The notes beneath the pieces are model-generated. The model was not told the origin of the DNA and made no database searches. It worked only from the letters and a program-made list of their open reading frames with translations. Both the position numbers and the translations under genes were made by a program. A stretch of 64,000 nucleotides of DNA from Hemicordylus capensis (Eukaryota; Chordata; Lepidosauria; Squamata; Cordylidae): NCBI RefSeq assembly GCF_027244095.1, contig NC_069662.1:12302501-12366500 (forward strand), in the 5' to 3' direction. This document shows, one piece after another, positions 52,800 to 64,000 of the stretch. How positions within the stretch are numbered: position 1 is the stretch's first letter; each line of letters starts with the position of its first letter.

Positions 52800-53360
52800 T
52801 TCTCCTTTAGAAAGGCACGAGGGGGCGGCAGTATCAAGGCAGTGTGTGCACACATGTGCATTCAGAGTGGGGCTTTCCTGATTCAACCTGAGTGGGATCT
52901 AAACTCAAATGAGCCCACACCAAAGAACTTGTGAACATACACACGTGTGCATGCCTTAGAGCAGGCCTGCTCAACATAAGGCCCGAGGGTTGGAATTGGT
53001 CCACGGGGACTTTTTTGCTGGCCTCAGAGGTGGCCCAAAGTATTGTGGCACCTGAGGTGAGGTGCAAAATGCCACCTTGCCCCATAGACTTGGTGGGGGT
53101 CAGCCCCCTTTCAAAAGTGACCTTTGCAAGTATTGAAAGTACCTGGGGACAGGGAAGAGGAAAGATTGCTAGGAGCCTCCTCTTACCTTCTCATGCTGTG
53201 GGTAACTAATAATTGCTTTCCTTAATATTTTTAGTAATTAATTTTAATGTAATCATTAATGTGTTGAAAATTTACCTTGGCCTCTACATAGCAGGACATG
53301 GTTGGTTCTGGCCCACCAGAGTATTTGACTTGTAAACCCCTGCCTTAGAGGGAAGATTGG
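52800..53360 (-). repeat. Repeat of the 29385-29560 family, split by a hAT element
   Basis: agtatcaaggcagtgtgtgc, ttcagagtggggctttcctg and cacacgtgtgcatgccttag are the reverse of words at 29.4-29.55 kb. Confidence 0.6.
52962..53342. mobile_element. hAT-type element with perfect 8-bp duplication
   Basis: Starts caggcctgctcaacataagg and ends gtaaacccctg. Flanked by ccttagag at 52954-52961 and 53343-53350. Confidence 0.9.
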
Positions 53361-53565
53361 TTGTCACCCAGCCAGTAGGCAGAGACCTCCCTCAGGGGCC
53401 CAGGAACAATTGTGTCCTCCCCCTGTTCAATTTGTAGCTATGCTCCCATCTGTTTTATTATCACTGATGTTCTTATGGTTCTAGTAGTGTTTTCTTTTGT
53501 TATTTATTTGTTGTAAATATTTGTTATTGATGGTGTTTTCACTGTCATGGACACATTTTTTTTGT

Positions 53566-53610
<45 letters not shown>
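53566..53610. repeat. (GATA)n microsatellite
   Basis: About eleven gata units. Confidence 0.97.
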
Positions 53611-54020
53611 TCCGAGGTGAGCCATTCTGGGGAGAGCTCTCTGTATAGGTGGGGTACCACAACCAAGAAGGCCCTTTCTCCACCTGCTTCATCTGGCCTC
53701 AAAGGTGAAGGGGTCCCAGAGAAGAGCTTCCAACAATGACCGCAGTGTTTATGGAAGTGGTTTGCATGCCCTTACTTTTTTAGTAAGCCTCACACCAGTT
53801 CAAGGGCATTGTACTTGTACAACCTAATGGGAATGTCTGATACTCCTGCTCTTAGGCGAACCAATGTGGTGGGGGGCATCCACCACCTTCATGGTATGAG
53901 TGCTGCTTCCCATCTTGACTGCCTCTTGGCTCACTAGTCCACCTTAATCTTCCTTCCATTCCATCATGAACCCTACACCTGTGTCCAGGGGCCTTACCAA
54001 GATGAGGGTGCCCCTTGAAC

Positions 54021-54740
54021 TAGGGATGTGCATAGAACCGGCTGTCTGGGTTCGGTTTGAGTCTGGACTGGATTTAAACCTGACCGAACCAGTTCGGTCC
54101 GGCACCCCCTCAACCCCCACTCAGTTTGGTCCGGTCCAGGGTGGTGGTTCGCGGACATTAACTTTTTTTTTTAAAAAAAAATTACCTTCTCCCCTTTGGG
54201 GAAGGTCGTCAAGGGGGTGGGGGGTCCACAGAGGTTCCCCCTCCCCCGCTGGCCTCCATTATCAAACCCCCCCGGCCAGTTTGGCCAGTTTTTCGGTTCG
54301 GCTGGCCCTCCGTAGTTTGGTGCGTTGGCCATTTTTGATGCGGCCGCACATGCGCAAATGGCCTCTATGAGGCCCTGGGTCATGCCAGGCCTTGCAGAGG
54401 CCATTTGCGCATACGCGTCGTCGTCCAAAATGGCCTCTGCACCAAACTAAGGAGGCCCGAACCGGCTGAAGAACTGACCAAACCAGCCAGAGGGGGTGAT
54501 AACGGAGGCCAGTGGGGGGAAGGAGAACCTCTGTGGAAACCCCCCCCCCACCGCTGCTGCCTTGAGGACCTTCTCCAAAGGGGAGAAGGTACAAAAAATA
54601 TGTTTTTAATGTTTTTTAAAAATGTTTGCGAACCTTACCAAACAGTCGGGGTTGGGTGGGTTTGGTTTGACCCTGTACCATCGAACCAAACTGGCTCATC
54701 GTCAAACTCATTTGACGTCGAGCCAGTCTGTGCATCCCTA
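54021..54740. mobile_element. Long fold-back hAT-type element
   Basis: Ends tagggatgtgcatagaaccg and ctgtgcatcccta. Flanks ccttgaac and ccttgaaa match 7/8. Arms share ttaccttctccccttt / aaaggggagaaggta and ggcctctatgaggcc-like blocks. Confidence 0.88.
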
Positions 54741-54749
54741 CCTTGAAAC

Positions 54750-56130
54750 TCCATAGAAAGTAAAATGCCTTCTACTGCAAGTTGATTTGTTTTGTTTCGC
54801 CTTCCCAAAATTTACAGGATTCCTTGACCATTTCTGGAAATCCTAACATCTCTAAAATGTGGAGGTTATGAGGAGAAGGGCTTAAGGAGACAGGGCATCG
54901 ATAATATGCTCTGAATTTCAGAAGGAATATGTTTCCCTCTTCCCTCTGAAAGGCAATGCTGCAGAGCCTGAATAGGGGACAGGAACATATCTGTACGTCG
55001 CTTGAGAGCGGAGCCCCCAGACCCTTCTGTGATTCAGCAAGGGATGCTGGGATATGACCCTCAGGCGCGTGATAGGATTGCTTCTGAACAACTGGCATTT
55101 TTATTTTACAAGGCATTGCCCAGCATAGGTGCAAAAAGTCTGGTATTTTACTGGGCTAAATTGACATCTTTGGAGGGTATGGTATAATTAACCTGAGCTC
55201 CCATTAGGCTTCATCTGGGCATGTCATATCCTGAAAAGAGAGGGGGGAGAGGGAGGGAGGGAGGAAGGGAGGGAGCAGGAGCAGCTAAAGGCCTCTGTGT
55301 GTCTGAGGCAGGATGGATGCCAAATGTTGCCTCTCACCCTGCTTGAATGAACCACCCTCCCCTTCTCCCCTCCCTGTTTATAAAAGCAGGGGGACGGAAG
55401 GGCATCTTGCTACCTCACTGGTGACCTAGAATCTGAAAAAGGAGTGTGCAGTCAGTAATCTGACGGTTCAGAGAGGTTGATGGAGGTGGGAGGGTCAGAA
55501 ATGAAATTCCCTTCTGAGTTCTGAGAGTGGAATGGGAGTTAAATATGGGGTGTGTCCAGCAGAGAACCCCATAGGAGAGGTTGACACCCCTGGGAACAGG
55601 CTCCCTACTCACTTGCTTGTTGCATTTCAGGGGAATTCCCCAAGTTGGTCACGGAACCGATTTCTTCAGACTGGTTTTTCCATTGTGGCATAAAGAAAAT
55701 GGGAAGGGAATGAGCAAGGGTGTTGCCAGCTCCTTAAAAGATCCTCAGCGTCCTGGGCTCACAGTCCCTGATCAATCTACAGCCCCCTCCCCTTTTGACA
55801 ATTATGCCCCACCAATAAGAAATGTTTGTTAGGCATTATGAAATTATCAAGTCATAATAACAAGACTTTTCGTGTTCATGTCTACACCCACTCTCCCTCC
55901 AAGAGGAATAATAATAGTCAGCACTATTATTACTATTAGTCAACAATAACAAAAATAACACTAGTAGTAAACAATACATCAGCAAACAACCACAAAAGCA
56001 TTAGCCAACAATAACAACATTAACACACATAGAGGCTGTTTAGACCAAGCTTGGCTGCCTACGAGAACCACTGGGAAGCATGTGACTCCTGGTGGCACCT
56101 CAGTGGCAAACCTGCCTAGGAAGCCCACCT
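54750..56130. other. Intergenic DNA, nothing recognised
   Basis: A purine-rich run (gaggga repeats) at about 55230-55275; no gene supported. Confidence 0.4.
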
Positions 56131-56134
56131 CTTA

Positions 56135-56372
56135 AATGAGAGCCTGTGTGGTGTAGTGGTTAGAGTGCTGGACTAGGACCGGGGAGACCCGAGTTCAAAT
56201 CCCCATTCAGCCACGAAACTAGCTGGGTGACTCTGGGCCAGTCACTTCTCTCTCAGCCTAACCTACTTCACAGGGTTGTTGTGAAGAGAAACTCAAGTAT
56301 GTAGTACACCACTCTGGGCTCCTTGGAGGAAGAGCAGGATATAAATGTAAAAATAATAATAATAAAATGTGG
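56135..56372 (+). mobile_element. Sauria SINE, full length
   Basis: agcctgtgtggtgtagtggt, gttcaaatccccattcagcc, gactctgggccagtcacttc, ctccttggaggaagagcagg and an (ata)n tail. Confidence 0.92.
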
Positions 56373-56506
56373 TTATGGGCGCCAATGCTCCCTTCACCCC
56401 ATTTACTTGACCATGTCTCAGCCCTGTCTGCTTTTAGCTGGTGCTGCAACACTGATGAGCACCCGCCCAGTGCATTTCTGGGAGGATCCCCACCCGTGTC
56501 CCCTGA

Positions 56507-56641
56507 CTCCCCTCTAACAGGGATTCCCAGATGGTGTTGACTACAACTCCCAGCATCCCCTGCTGCACTCGCCTTTGCTTGGGGATTATGGGAGTTGTAG
56601 TCAACAACATCTGGGAATCCCTGTTGGAGGGAATACTGATC
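56507..56641. mobile_element. Palindromic MITE
   Basis: Ends cccctctaacagggattccc and gggaatccctgttggaggg with the actacaactcccag core. Confidence 0.78.
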
Positions 56642-56954
56642 CCCACAATGCACTGTGCACTGGTATGGTGCATTGTGGGATTTCTGGGGACTGGGACGAG
56701 TCCCGGCCTCAGAGCAATCAGCTCTGCACGGAGCAGGGCTGTTCGTGTGGGAGCACGGAGTACGCCCCCAACAGGAAAACAACGATTGCCTGGAGGGGTG
56801 GTAAGGCTTGGGGAGCCTTTCCCTCGCCCACCCGCCTGGTACGTCATGTGAATGGCTCCAGAATTATCATAGCAAGAATACACCTATGCTACATGCTTTC
56901 CTGTTCAGGGCATCAATATGCGACATCGGGATGCCAGCGTTGAGAACACCCGAT

Positions 56955-57378
56955 GGATGGTTTATTTATTGGTTTATTTATTTGATTTCTATGCTGCCCT
57001 TCCAAAAATGGCTCAGGGTGGTTTGCATTAAAATAAAAACAACTAAAATAAGTTAAAATTAGAAACTAGAAAAACAACATAAAACCATTAACAATGAGAA
57101 CATTTAAAACTGTTTTTTAAAGAACCTGGAAAACCAGGCCAAAGATTTACAGTTTAAAAACAGTTTTAAAACCCTGGAAGGCCAGGCCAAACAGATAGGT
57201 TTTAAGGGTTCTCCTGAAAGCCAATAATGATCTCGAATTACAGATTTCTGCCAGGAGTGCATTCCACAGCCCAGGAGCAGCTACAGAGAAGGCCACATGC
57301 TGGTGGTAGCTGAAGACGGACCTCCTCAGATGACCTTAATGTGCGGTGGGGATCATGTAGAAGAAGGTGCTCTGCACT
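56955..57378 (-). mobile_element. CR1-type LINE 3' end, minus strand
   Basis: ttccaaaaatggctcagggt, gttttaagggttctcctgaa, gtgcattccacagcccagga. Confidence 0.7.
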
Positions 57379-60020
57379 TGATGTTTGTTCCCTGATTTTA
57401 CAAGTTCACTTGTGCAAGTCTTCTTGAAAGTAAGCCCCATTATCCTCAATGGGATTTACTCCAAGGTGAGTGTAGGAATGTAGACTCAGTGAAGAACTGA
57501 AAATTTGATGGTCACAAGCTGAGCTATGCTGCTGTTGTGAGCCAGCTTGTGTCTCTTGTTAACAGGAAGATCTAGAAAATAAATACTCTAATTCTCTCAA
57601 GAGAATTGGACTCTTCAAACATGCTGAGTGGCTCTTGCTTTCAACCTTAGAACGATTTGGCCCAGATTGAAATGCTTTACTCACACATGTAGTGCAACAT
57701 TTGAATATGTTGAACAAAGAGAATTAGATGAAGGCCTATCCACATTGTTGAATGAGAAATATCAAATTTTCAGAACTGTAACTAAAGAGAAGGGACTACA
57801 GAAGCAACATCCTGAGAAAGTTAAACTATTAGAAGATCAGCTTCAGGGGAAAAAATGGAGAAGGTGGACAGGAAACCTTTGGAGGAGAGAAAAATCACTG
57901 GAACCAAAACAGAGGAAAGGTTTTAAGAAAACTGGACAGATAGGTATCCCTCTGCAAAAAGACAGACTGAGTTTTACCAGCGTCCAGTGTGGCCTGTCAG
58001 TGAGATTCTGCCTCACTGTAGTCCAAAAGGGTTACGGAGAGGAAGAAATCACAGAAATTTAATGCTATTTCCCCTGCACTTAGCCTCAGAACCTATCTGG
58101 AAGGGAAAATGGATCTCAGTCTAGCAAAACAGAGACACATTATGAGATCCTACCACCATGAAAAAGATGCAACAGAGTTGTATTTATCCTTGTCAAAAGC
58201 AGTACAAGAACCCCAAGAGATACTCCAGGATTTCCTAGTAAGGCTAATGGATTTGAGACCAAAAAAAAAATTCTGTTTGCCTCACAGGAAGCAGACTCTG
58301 GCTTAAAGTATTACCCTACCCTTGTACAAAATACGTTACTCCACTCCTTCCTGACAGGACATAAGAGTGGTAATATCTGGCTCTTGATATAACCTCATTT
58401 AAAAGACTGCCAGTTCACTGATGAACTTTTTATTTGAAAACCTGAACATGGTTGTCAGTAAGGAATGAGAAAGGGACCAGAAATGGGGAAGTGGGGCGCG
58501 GGCTAACTATACAATGCTTGCATCTAGAGCCTGAGCCTGAGGGGAGTGTGGTATTACCACCCAAGCAAAAGAGCAATCACTTGCTGAATGAGAGGAAGGA
58601 ACTGAAAGCCAGTCTTGAAGAAATTAAAGAGGTTAAGGTTGAAGTCAACCTTCTAAAGCAAGCTGTTCGGAATGCCAACCAACACGCAAACTATGGGAAT
58701 ATAAGAGACACTGATAGCCAGTATCAAAGAACCTGTCAACAGACTGGACAAGGGGACACATCCAATCATTGTTTCCAGTGTAGGAGTGAGGAACACTACC
58801 AGTCAGGGTGTCATACCAGGAGGTTACCTCAGAAAAATATTCAGGTGGGAAATGGCAGAAGGTCATTCCAAAGGGACCAGGAGTGACCACAAGCAGCACG
58901 GTCCCAGAATCAAAATAAGCACATGGCTGGGAACCTGCCTGTACAGCTGAATGTGGCAGGAGCTACTTATGCCTGTAATCTCACCCCTAAGCAGAAAGCC
59001 GGAATGGTCTACTTGGTGGGGAAGAAATGTATTATTTGGTGCTTCCTCAACCATGTCAAGACTCCAGCTTCCTGGGATGCAGGAGCACAAGTGTCCATGG
59101 TGTCTAGCCAGGGGCAAAGGATAATCTTCCAGGAATTCCCCTGAGGAAGCTTGGAGAACTGCTGGAAATAGCCAGTGGACTGGAACTGAAAGCAGCAAAT
59201 GGGACTCGAATACACTTTCAGGGCTGGGTTGAGGCCCAGTTTCAGTTATCCTTAGATGATGACATCTTGACTGTTCCCATGCTTGTCTGTTCAGGTGAGA
59301 TGAAGCACATGGTCATTGGCTACAATGTAATTGAGGAGGTTGTAAAATGTCATAGTAGCAATTCAACCCGCAAAGCACCTACATCTAATTTCCTCAGAAG
59401 AATGCAGCATACGTTCTGGGGAAGTGCAGAACGTTTCAACAGCAAAACGTTTAAACGGGCTGTTTTGAATGTTTTGAGCTAGAAGCAGAACATCCTTTAA
59501 ATAAAGGGTCTATTTTGAGCTTGAAGCAGAGCAACCCCGTTTCAATCAAAAAGTTTTGATGTTCCGAGTGCCATTTTGGAGGGCTGTTTTCCCCTTGCTG
59601 GTTGGTTTTCTGGCACTGGCTTCCTATTGACTTGAAATCTCCTTGCTTCTTGGTTGGCTTGTTATCATACAAATCAAGTGTTGTCATGGGCAACTGTGCC
59701 CCCATTGGCTGGGAGGAGGGAGGGGGGAACACAAAAGGAAGGGATTTCAAAATGTATTCAAAAGGACTGGGAGGCAGAGAGAGCCCTTATATTGTGCCTC
59801 TCTTGAAGAGAATATATCAGGAGGAGAGCAGGAAGGGATCAAGGAAGGTTTGATTTTGTGGTTTTCTTTTCTCAGCATTGAGAATATGCTATTGCTGCTA
59901 TAACTATCTGGTTTTCTGGATCTCAGATTGACAAATACAGAACGTGGGTGCCTTTCTTCCTTGAGTTGCGGTTTGTTTTGTTTGTGAGATAGTGTTGTGG
60001 CAAGAAATGGACAGTGACAG

Positions 60021-60021
<1 letters not shown>

Positions 60022-60056
<35 letters not shown>
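60022..60056. repeat. (GT)n microsatellite
   Basis: About 17 gt units. Confidence 0.95.
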
Positions 60057-60058
<2 letters not shown>

Positions 60059-60528
60059 GTGTAATATTTCTTGGTGATTGCTGTGATGAGCTCCGTGTCT
60101 GGCCTTGAGACTAACTTGTCCTTCACTCACTGCTCTGCTCTGCTCTGCAGTCTGTGTTGCAAGGTGTTGTACTGAGACAAAATATGGTTGAATTTATGGC
60201 TATGCTTGCTGCTAAGTAAGGATGCTGCTGTGGCAGCTGTTGCAATACTAGGAAGTAATGTAAGGAGTCATAATTGTGTGTAAGAGAGCAACTTGTGCTA
60301 ATGATGCTATTGCAGTGCAGGCACTGTGGCTGGCAGTGGATTCTAGGTCTGGGAATCTTCTTTGGCCATTTTTGGACTGTGTTTGAAATTTGTGTTCTCT
60401 GTTGGGAGAGACAGATTCCCTTTTACTGTTTGCTTCTGCAGTTTTTTTCAAGGCAGGGTTGCAAAATGCATTGCAAATTGCAATGTAAAACTTGTGTGTG
60501 CACTCTGTGAGTACAGCTTGTTCTGGCC

Positions 60529-60868
60529 ATAGGGAAAAATGGGGAAACTCAAAACACCCCATTGTTCCCCATGGGTAGGGACACCAAAGTGGGTTGTGTG
60601 GTAGGGCTACCTACCATCCAACCCACCAAAAAATGGCTAGGTAGGCGATCTTAAACAAATTTTTAACCTTTCCCCCATATGATCCTATGGGGGTTTGGGG
60701 AAAAGGTTAAAAAATTGTTTAAAATTGCCTGCTTGCCTATTTCCTTTGTGGGCTGGGTGGTAGGTGGCACCCATCATGCTCTACCACACAATCCACTTTG
60801 GTGTCCCTAGGAGCCACCCATAGGGGAAAATGAGGTGTTTTGAGGTTTCCCATTGTTCCCTATGTCCA
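60529..60868. repeat. Large inverted repeat (fold-back)
   Basis: Arms share catagggaa-aatggg, ctcaaaacacc, tagggacaccaaagtgg and ttgtgtggtag with their complements around a centre near 60690. Confidence 0.9.
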
Positions 60869-62828
60869 AAACACTTGAAACATTGCAAGTTTGTTCTGTC
60901 AAATCAACTGGTTGGACTGATTGTTTTGACAAAATATTTTGGCCATCTGTGTTTCCTTTTGAGCTTGAAACAGAATACAAAATCCGTTTCATGCATATCC
61001 CTAATACATTCCTAAATGTTGGCACTGGAAGAGTGGAGACTTTAGTAAACCTCATTAGAGGCAACTGTTCTGGTCAATTATATGGCCTTAAGGTAGGGGA
61101 AAGGGATGTATGGATTCCTAAAGAAAAGGTCATATTTATGAAGTACTGGGTCCATGTACAGCCTCACCAGGAAAACCTGACTACTATATTTGAACCAGAC
61201 CCAACTGCATGGTGGCCTGAGGACCTGTACCTTGAAGAAACATTGATCCAGATTCCAAGAGGAGCACCCTGCCAAGTAAATATCCCAATTAGTAATGACA
61301 CAAACATGATATCCTCTTAAGAGGATGAACCTCACTGGGAAGTCTCCACCAGATCAAGTCTGAAACCCCAGTGGATATTCATGGACTGAACATATTTCAA
61401 GTAACTTCAGACTCAAGAGCCAGTAGCAACAGGCCTACACATTATGAATCCCATCAGATGAAGGGAGAAGAGGAAAGTATGTGGTTTGAACCAGATGTGG
61501 ATCTGTCACCTCTCAAACCTACAGAGGGAAATGGCTGAAAAGATGTTGAAAGAAGAATCAGGAGCATTTTCCAGAGATGAGAGAGACCTGCAACAAATCC
61601 CCACACGGCAGATGCGTATCAATCTGCATGACCAACAACCAGTTCAGAAAACATACATCTCGATCCCATACTCATTATATAAAGAAGTAAAGGAACATCT
61701 GCAAGACCGCCTTAGCAAAAGATATATTAGAAAATCAGTGTATCAATGTAACAAAACCCTCATACTCATCTCTAGTGATCTGTGTTCGGAAGAAAGATGG
61801 GAGCCTCTGCCTCTGTGTGGACTATCGGGAACTGAACAGGAAGACAATATCAGATAGGCAGCCTATTCCCCAAATTCAGGATGTGCTTAGTGGTTAGGCT
61901 AAACTTGGTTCTCTATTTTGGAGTGGACCATCTCCAAAACAGGTGGATTGGTCCACCTATTTTGGACCTATCACCAAGTATACATCACTGAACAACGTTT
62001 ACACCTGACTGCTTTTTTCACTCCCTCGGGGCTATATGAGTGGATCCAGATCCCATTTGGATTAATGCACCTGCAGCCTCCCAGAGATGTATGGAAGAAT
62101 GCCTAGAAGGACTCAGGGATGACATTTGCATTCCATATTTAAATGATGTCCTAGTTTACAGTGGCACATTTGAGGAACATGTGGATGACGTGATAAGGGT
62201 GTTACAGCAGCTATAGAAACATGGCACCAAACTCAAAGCTTCTAAGTGCAATATCTTTAAAAGAGAAGGGCACTAACTGGGGATGGTGTTGTCTGCTGAA
62301 GGTTATGGAATGAATCCTGCTGACACTTTGGCAGTTCACACCCTGGCAGAACAAGCTCCAAAAACCATTGGGGAACTTCACAAATAACTTGGGTTTTTTT
62401 AAACTTACTATCAAAAGTATATCCAGGATTTTTCTCGAATGGCTAAACCTTTGCATGACTTGTTAAATTATCCTTTAGGATCGGACATGAATGATTCTCA
62501 CAGAGTGACTAAAAAAGGCACAAAGATGGCAAGAACACAAGGGATTTGGGGGCGAATACCCTCCAAACAACCAATCACTTGGACTGAACATCATCAATGG
62601 GTATTGAATGAGCTGACTGACCACCAAGTGAAACCTCCAGTAATGGCATACCCAGATTTGTCATTGCCCTTTATTTTATATGTCGATGCCTCCAACAAAG
62701 GACTTGGTGCAGTTCTCTATCAATGACAGGAAGGCCGACTCTGTGTAATTAGGTATTGGGTATCATATTCACTCAGGGAAACTAGAGTTTCTGGCCCTGA
62801 AGTGCGTCAGAATGTATAATGTACAGTG

Positions 62829-62875
62829 ATAATAATAATTCCTCCTCCTCCTCCTCCTCATTATTATTATTATTA
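62829..62875. repeat. (CCT)n/(ATT)n simple repeat
   Basis: cct units followed directly by att units. Confidence 0.9.
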
Positions 62876-63019
62876 CCCATTAACATTTTGTTTTACTTCA
62901 GCAAGACCCAATGCCACAACTCAATGGGTCAGAGAACTGTCTGATTTTAATTTCAGCATAAAGTAACACCCAGGAAAATCAAATGTGGATGCTGCTGCAT
63001 TATCTAGGATGCCTATTGC

Positions 63020-64000
63020 TACAGACAGTTACATGACACAATGTGCTTGTAACAATCAGGCAGTAACAGCCTTTCCTTTCCTGTTAAGAGTGAACTGGAC
63101 GTGTACCCTGTCCTGACTGACAGGCGGGGACCTCTAGGGATCAGCCACTCAGCACACGCTGGATGGGACCTAGAGGGCCATGAAGCAGGAAGAGAAGCGT
63201 GTCTTTGGTCAGAAGCAGCTAGGTGGGAGGTGAGAGAGGACTGGTGGAAGGCTTAGTGAGGAGCAATGGAGTTTTGCTGCCTGGTCAACAGCTAGCTTGG
63301 AGAATTCTTTCCATGAAAGAATCTGCACAATCCTCGTAAGATCTGCAGATCCTTGAGAGACAGGATTGCAGGAAGCTTGAATTATCTCCTGGGATTTGGG
63401 GTGAGTTCAAGGGGGAAGGAAGCCAGGGCTTCTGGCTTCTGGAAATTTAGCCTAGGGAACAGTTTGCTAGTCAGTTTGCATCAGAAATGTATCTTTCTAT
63501 CGTGTGCTCTGCATTTCCCTGATATTGTTCTAAGTTTGTCTATCAGTAATGTAACTAAGCTAAGAAACAATAGCCTGCGCCCAATTCTGCAACTAGGGTG
63601 TTGCAAAAGTCTTTGTCTCTGTAAACTCTTAGTCTTAGTAAACTCTTAGTCTTAGTCTCTGTAAACTCTTAGAGGTGGTTTTTGTATTTTCTTACATCTA
63701 TGTTCTTTGCAGCTGGGTAACCACAATGTTTAAAGTGTGCTGCCCCAATATCATCTGAGGGTGCTTTTTGACGTATTCTTGTAGCTACTGAGTGTTCCTT
63801 TTACCTGTAACTAAAAGCTGAGAAAGCCTCAGATGGAAGCAGTCTGTAGTATTTTGAATAAAGTTTATTTTTATTTTTGTTCTTTGCAATTTTAACCAGC
63901 CACTTGAATGGATTTTTAACTCAGGAAAAGAAGGCTGTGAAAGGGCTTGCTCTGGTGCAACACATACCTCAGTTTGATTGTTCAGCAATTCTACCAGGTT
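63020..64000. other. Unassigned segment, LTR-like in part
   Basis: A repeated gtaaactcttagtctta block at 63620-63672 and an aataaagttt signal at 63857. It could be an LTR or other retroelement end, but no borders are visible before the window ends. Confidence 0.3.

Larger units (their letters stand above)
59417..61003. mobile_element. hAT-like element inside the gypsy-like fossil
   Basis: Ends tggggaagtgcagaacg and the complement of tagggatatgcatgaaacgg are related inverted repeats. Flanks atacgttc (59409-59416) and atacattc (61004-61011) match 7/8. No transposase seen. It carries a GT microsatellite and a 340-base fold-back. Confidence 0.8.
57600..63020 (+). mobile_element. Ty3/gypsy-like retroelement (fossil), broken
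   Basis: A gag-like part at about 57.6-58.9 kb ends with a CCHC zinc-knuckle region. A protease-like part follows at about 59.0-59.4 kb, RT at 61.5-62.2 kb and RNase H at 62.6-63.0 kb. No integrase or matched LTR pair was found. It is broken many times, roughly ten, and also carries a 1.6-kb hAT-like insertion. This and the divergence suggest an old copy. Confidence 0.8.

Noticed and set aside
1-64000. CRISPR arrays, operons, ribosome binding sites, rRNA genes
   Set aside because: The window is vertebrate nuclear DNA. The 5S-like pieces are SINE heads, and no regularly spaced repeat array of that kind is present.

Overview
The window looks like nuclear DNA of a squamate reptile, probably a lizard. 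The evidence is two vertebrate genes with short GT-AG exons set in repeat-rich DNA: SINEs with a 5S-rRNA-like head and tRNA-like body, Sauria-type tRNA SINEs, a BovB/RTE LINE 3' end, CR1-type LINE ends and many small hAT-type DNA transposons. The species cannot be named from the sequence.

The left half (about 1-37.7 kb) is the 5' half of TEP1 (telomerase- and vault-associated protein 1), on the minus strand. Eighteen exons in register are placed from splice signals, reading-frame phase and similarity to the remembered human protein. They encode about 890 residues: an N-terminal region with two related exons, the TROVE RNA-binding module and the vWA-like segment after it. The gene runs off the left edge, so the NACHT and WD40 parts are not here. 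A CpG-rich stretch at about 37.0-37.8 kb is the likely promoter, joined to the coding exons by a large first intron.

The second gene, KLHL33, is also on the minus strand (42.2-47.7 kb). Four coding exons give about 752 residues: two consecutive BTB domains, a BACK domain and Kelch repeats. TEP1 next to KLHL33 on the same strand matches the order known in human 14q11.2. OSGEP, the next gene in human, is not seen.

From 47.8 kb to the end there is no host gene I can support. This stretch holds LINE fragments, several hAT elements with clear 8-bp target duplications, and a broken Ty3/gypsy-like retroelement (57.6-63.0 kb) with a 1.6-kb hAT-like element inside it.

I found no new multi-gene system. 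The most informative points are the duplicated N-terminal TEP1 exons, the double BTB of KLHL33, SINEs pressed against TEP1 splice sites, a non-autonomous Helitron, and a readable series of nested insertions dated by target-site duplications.
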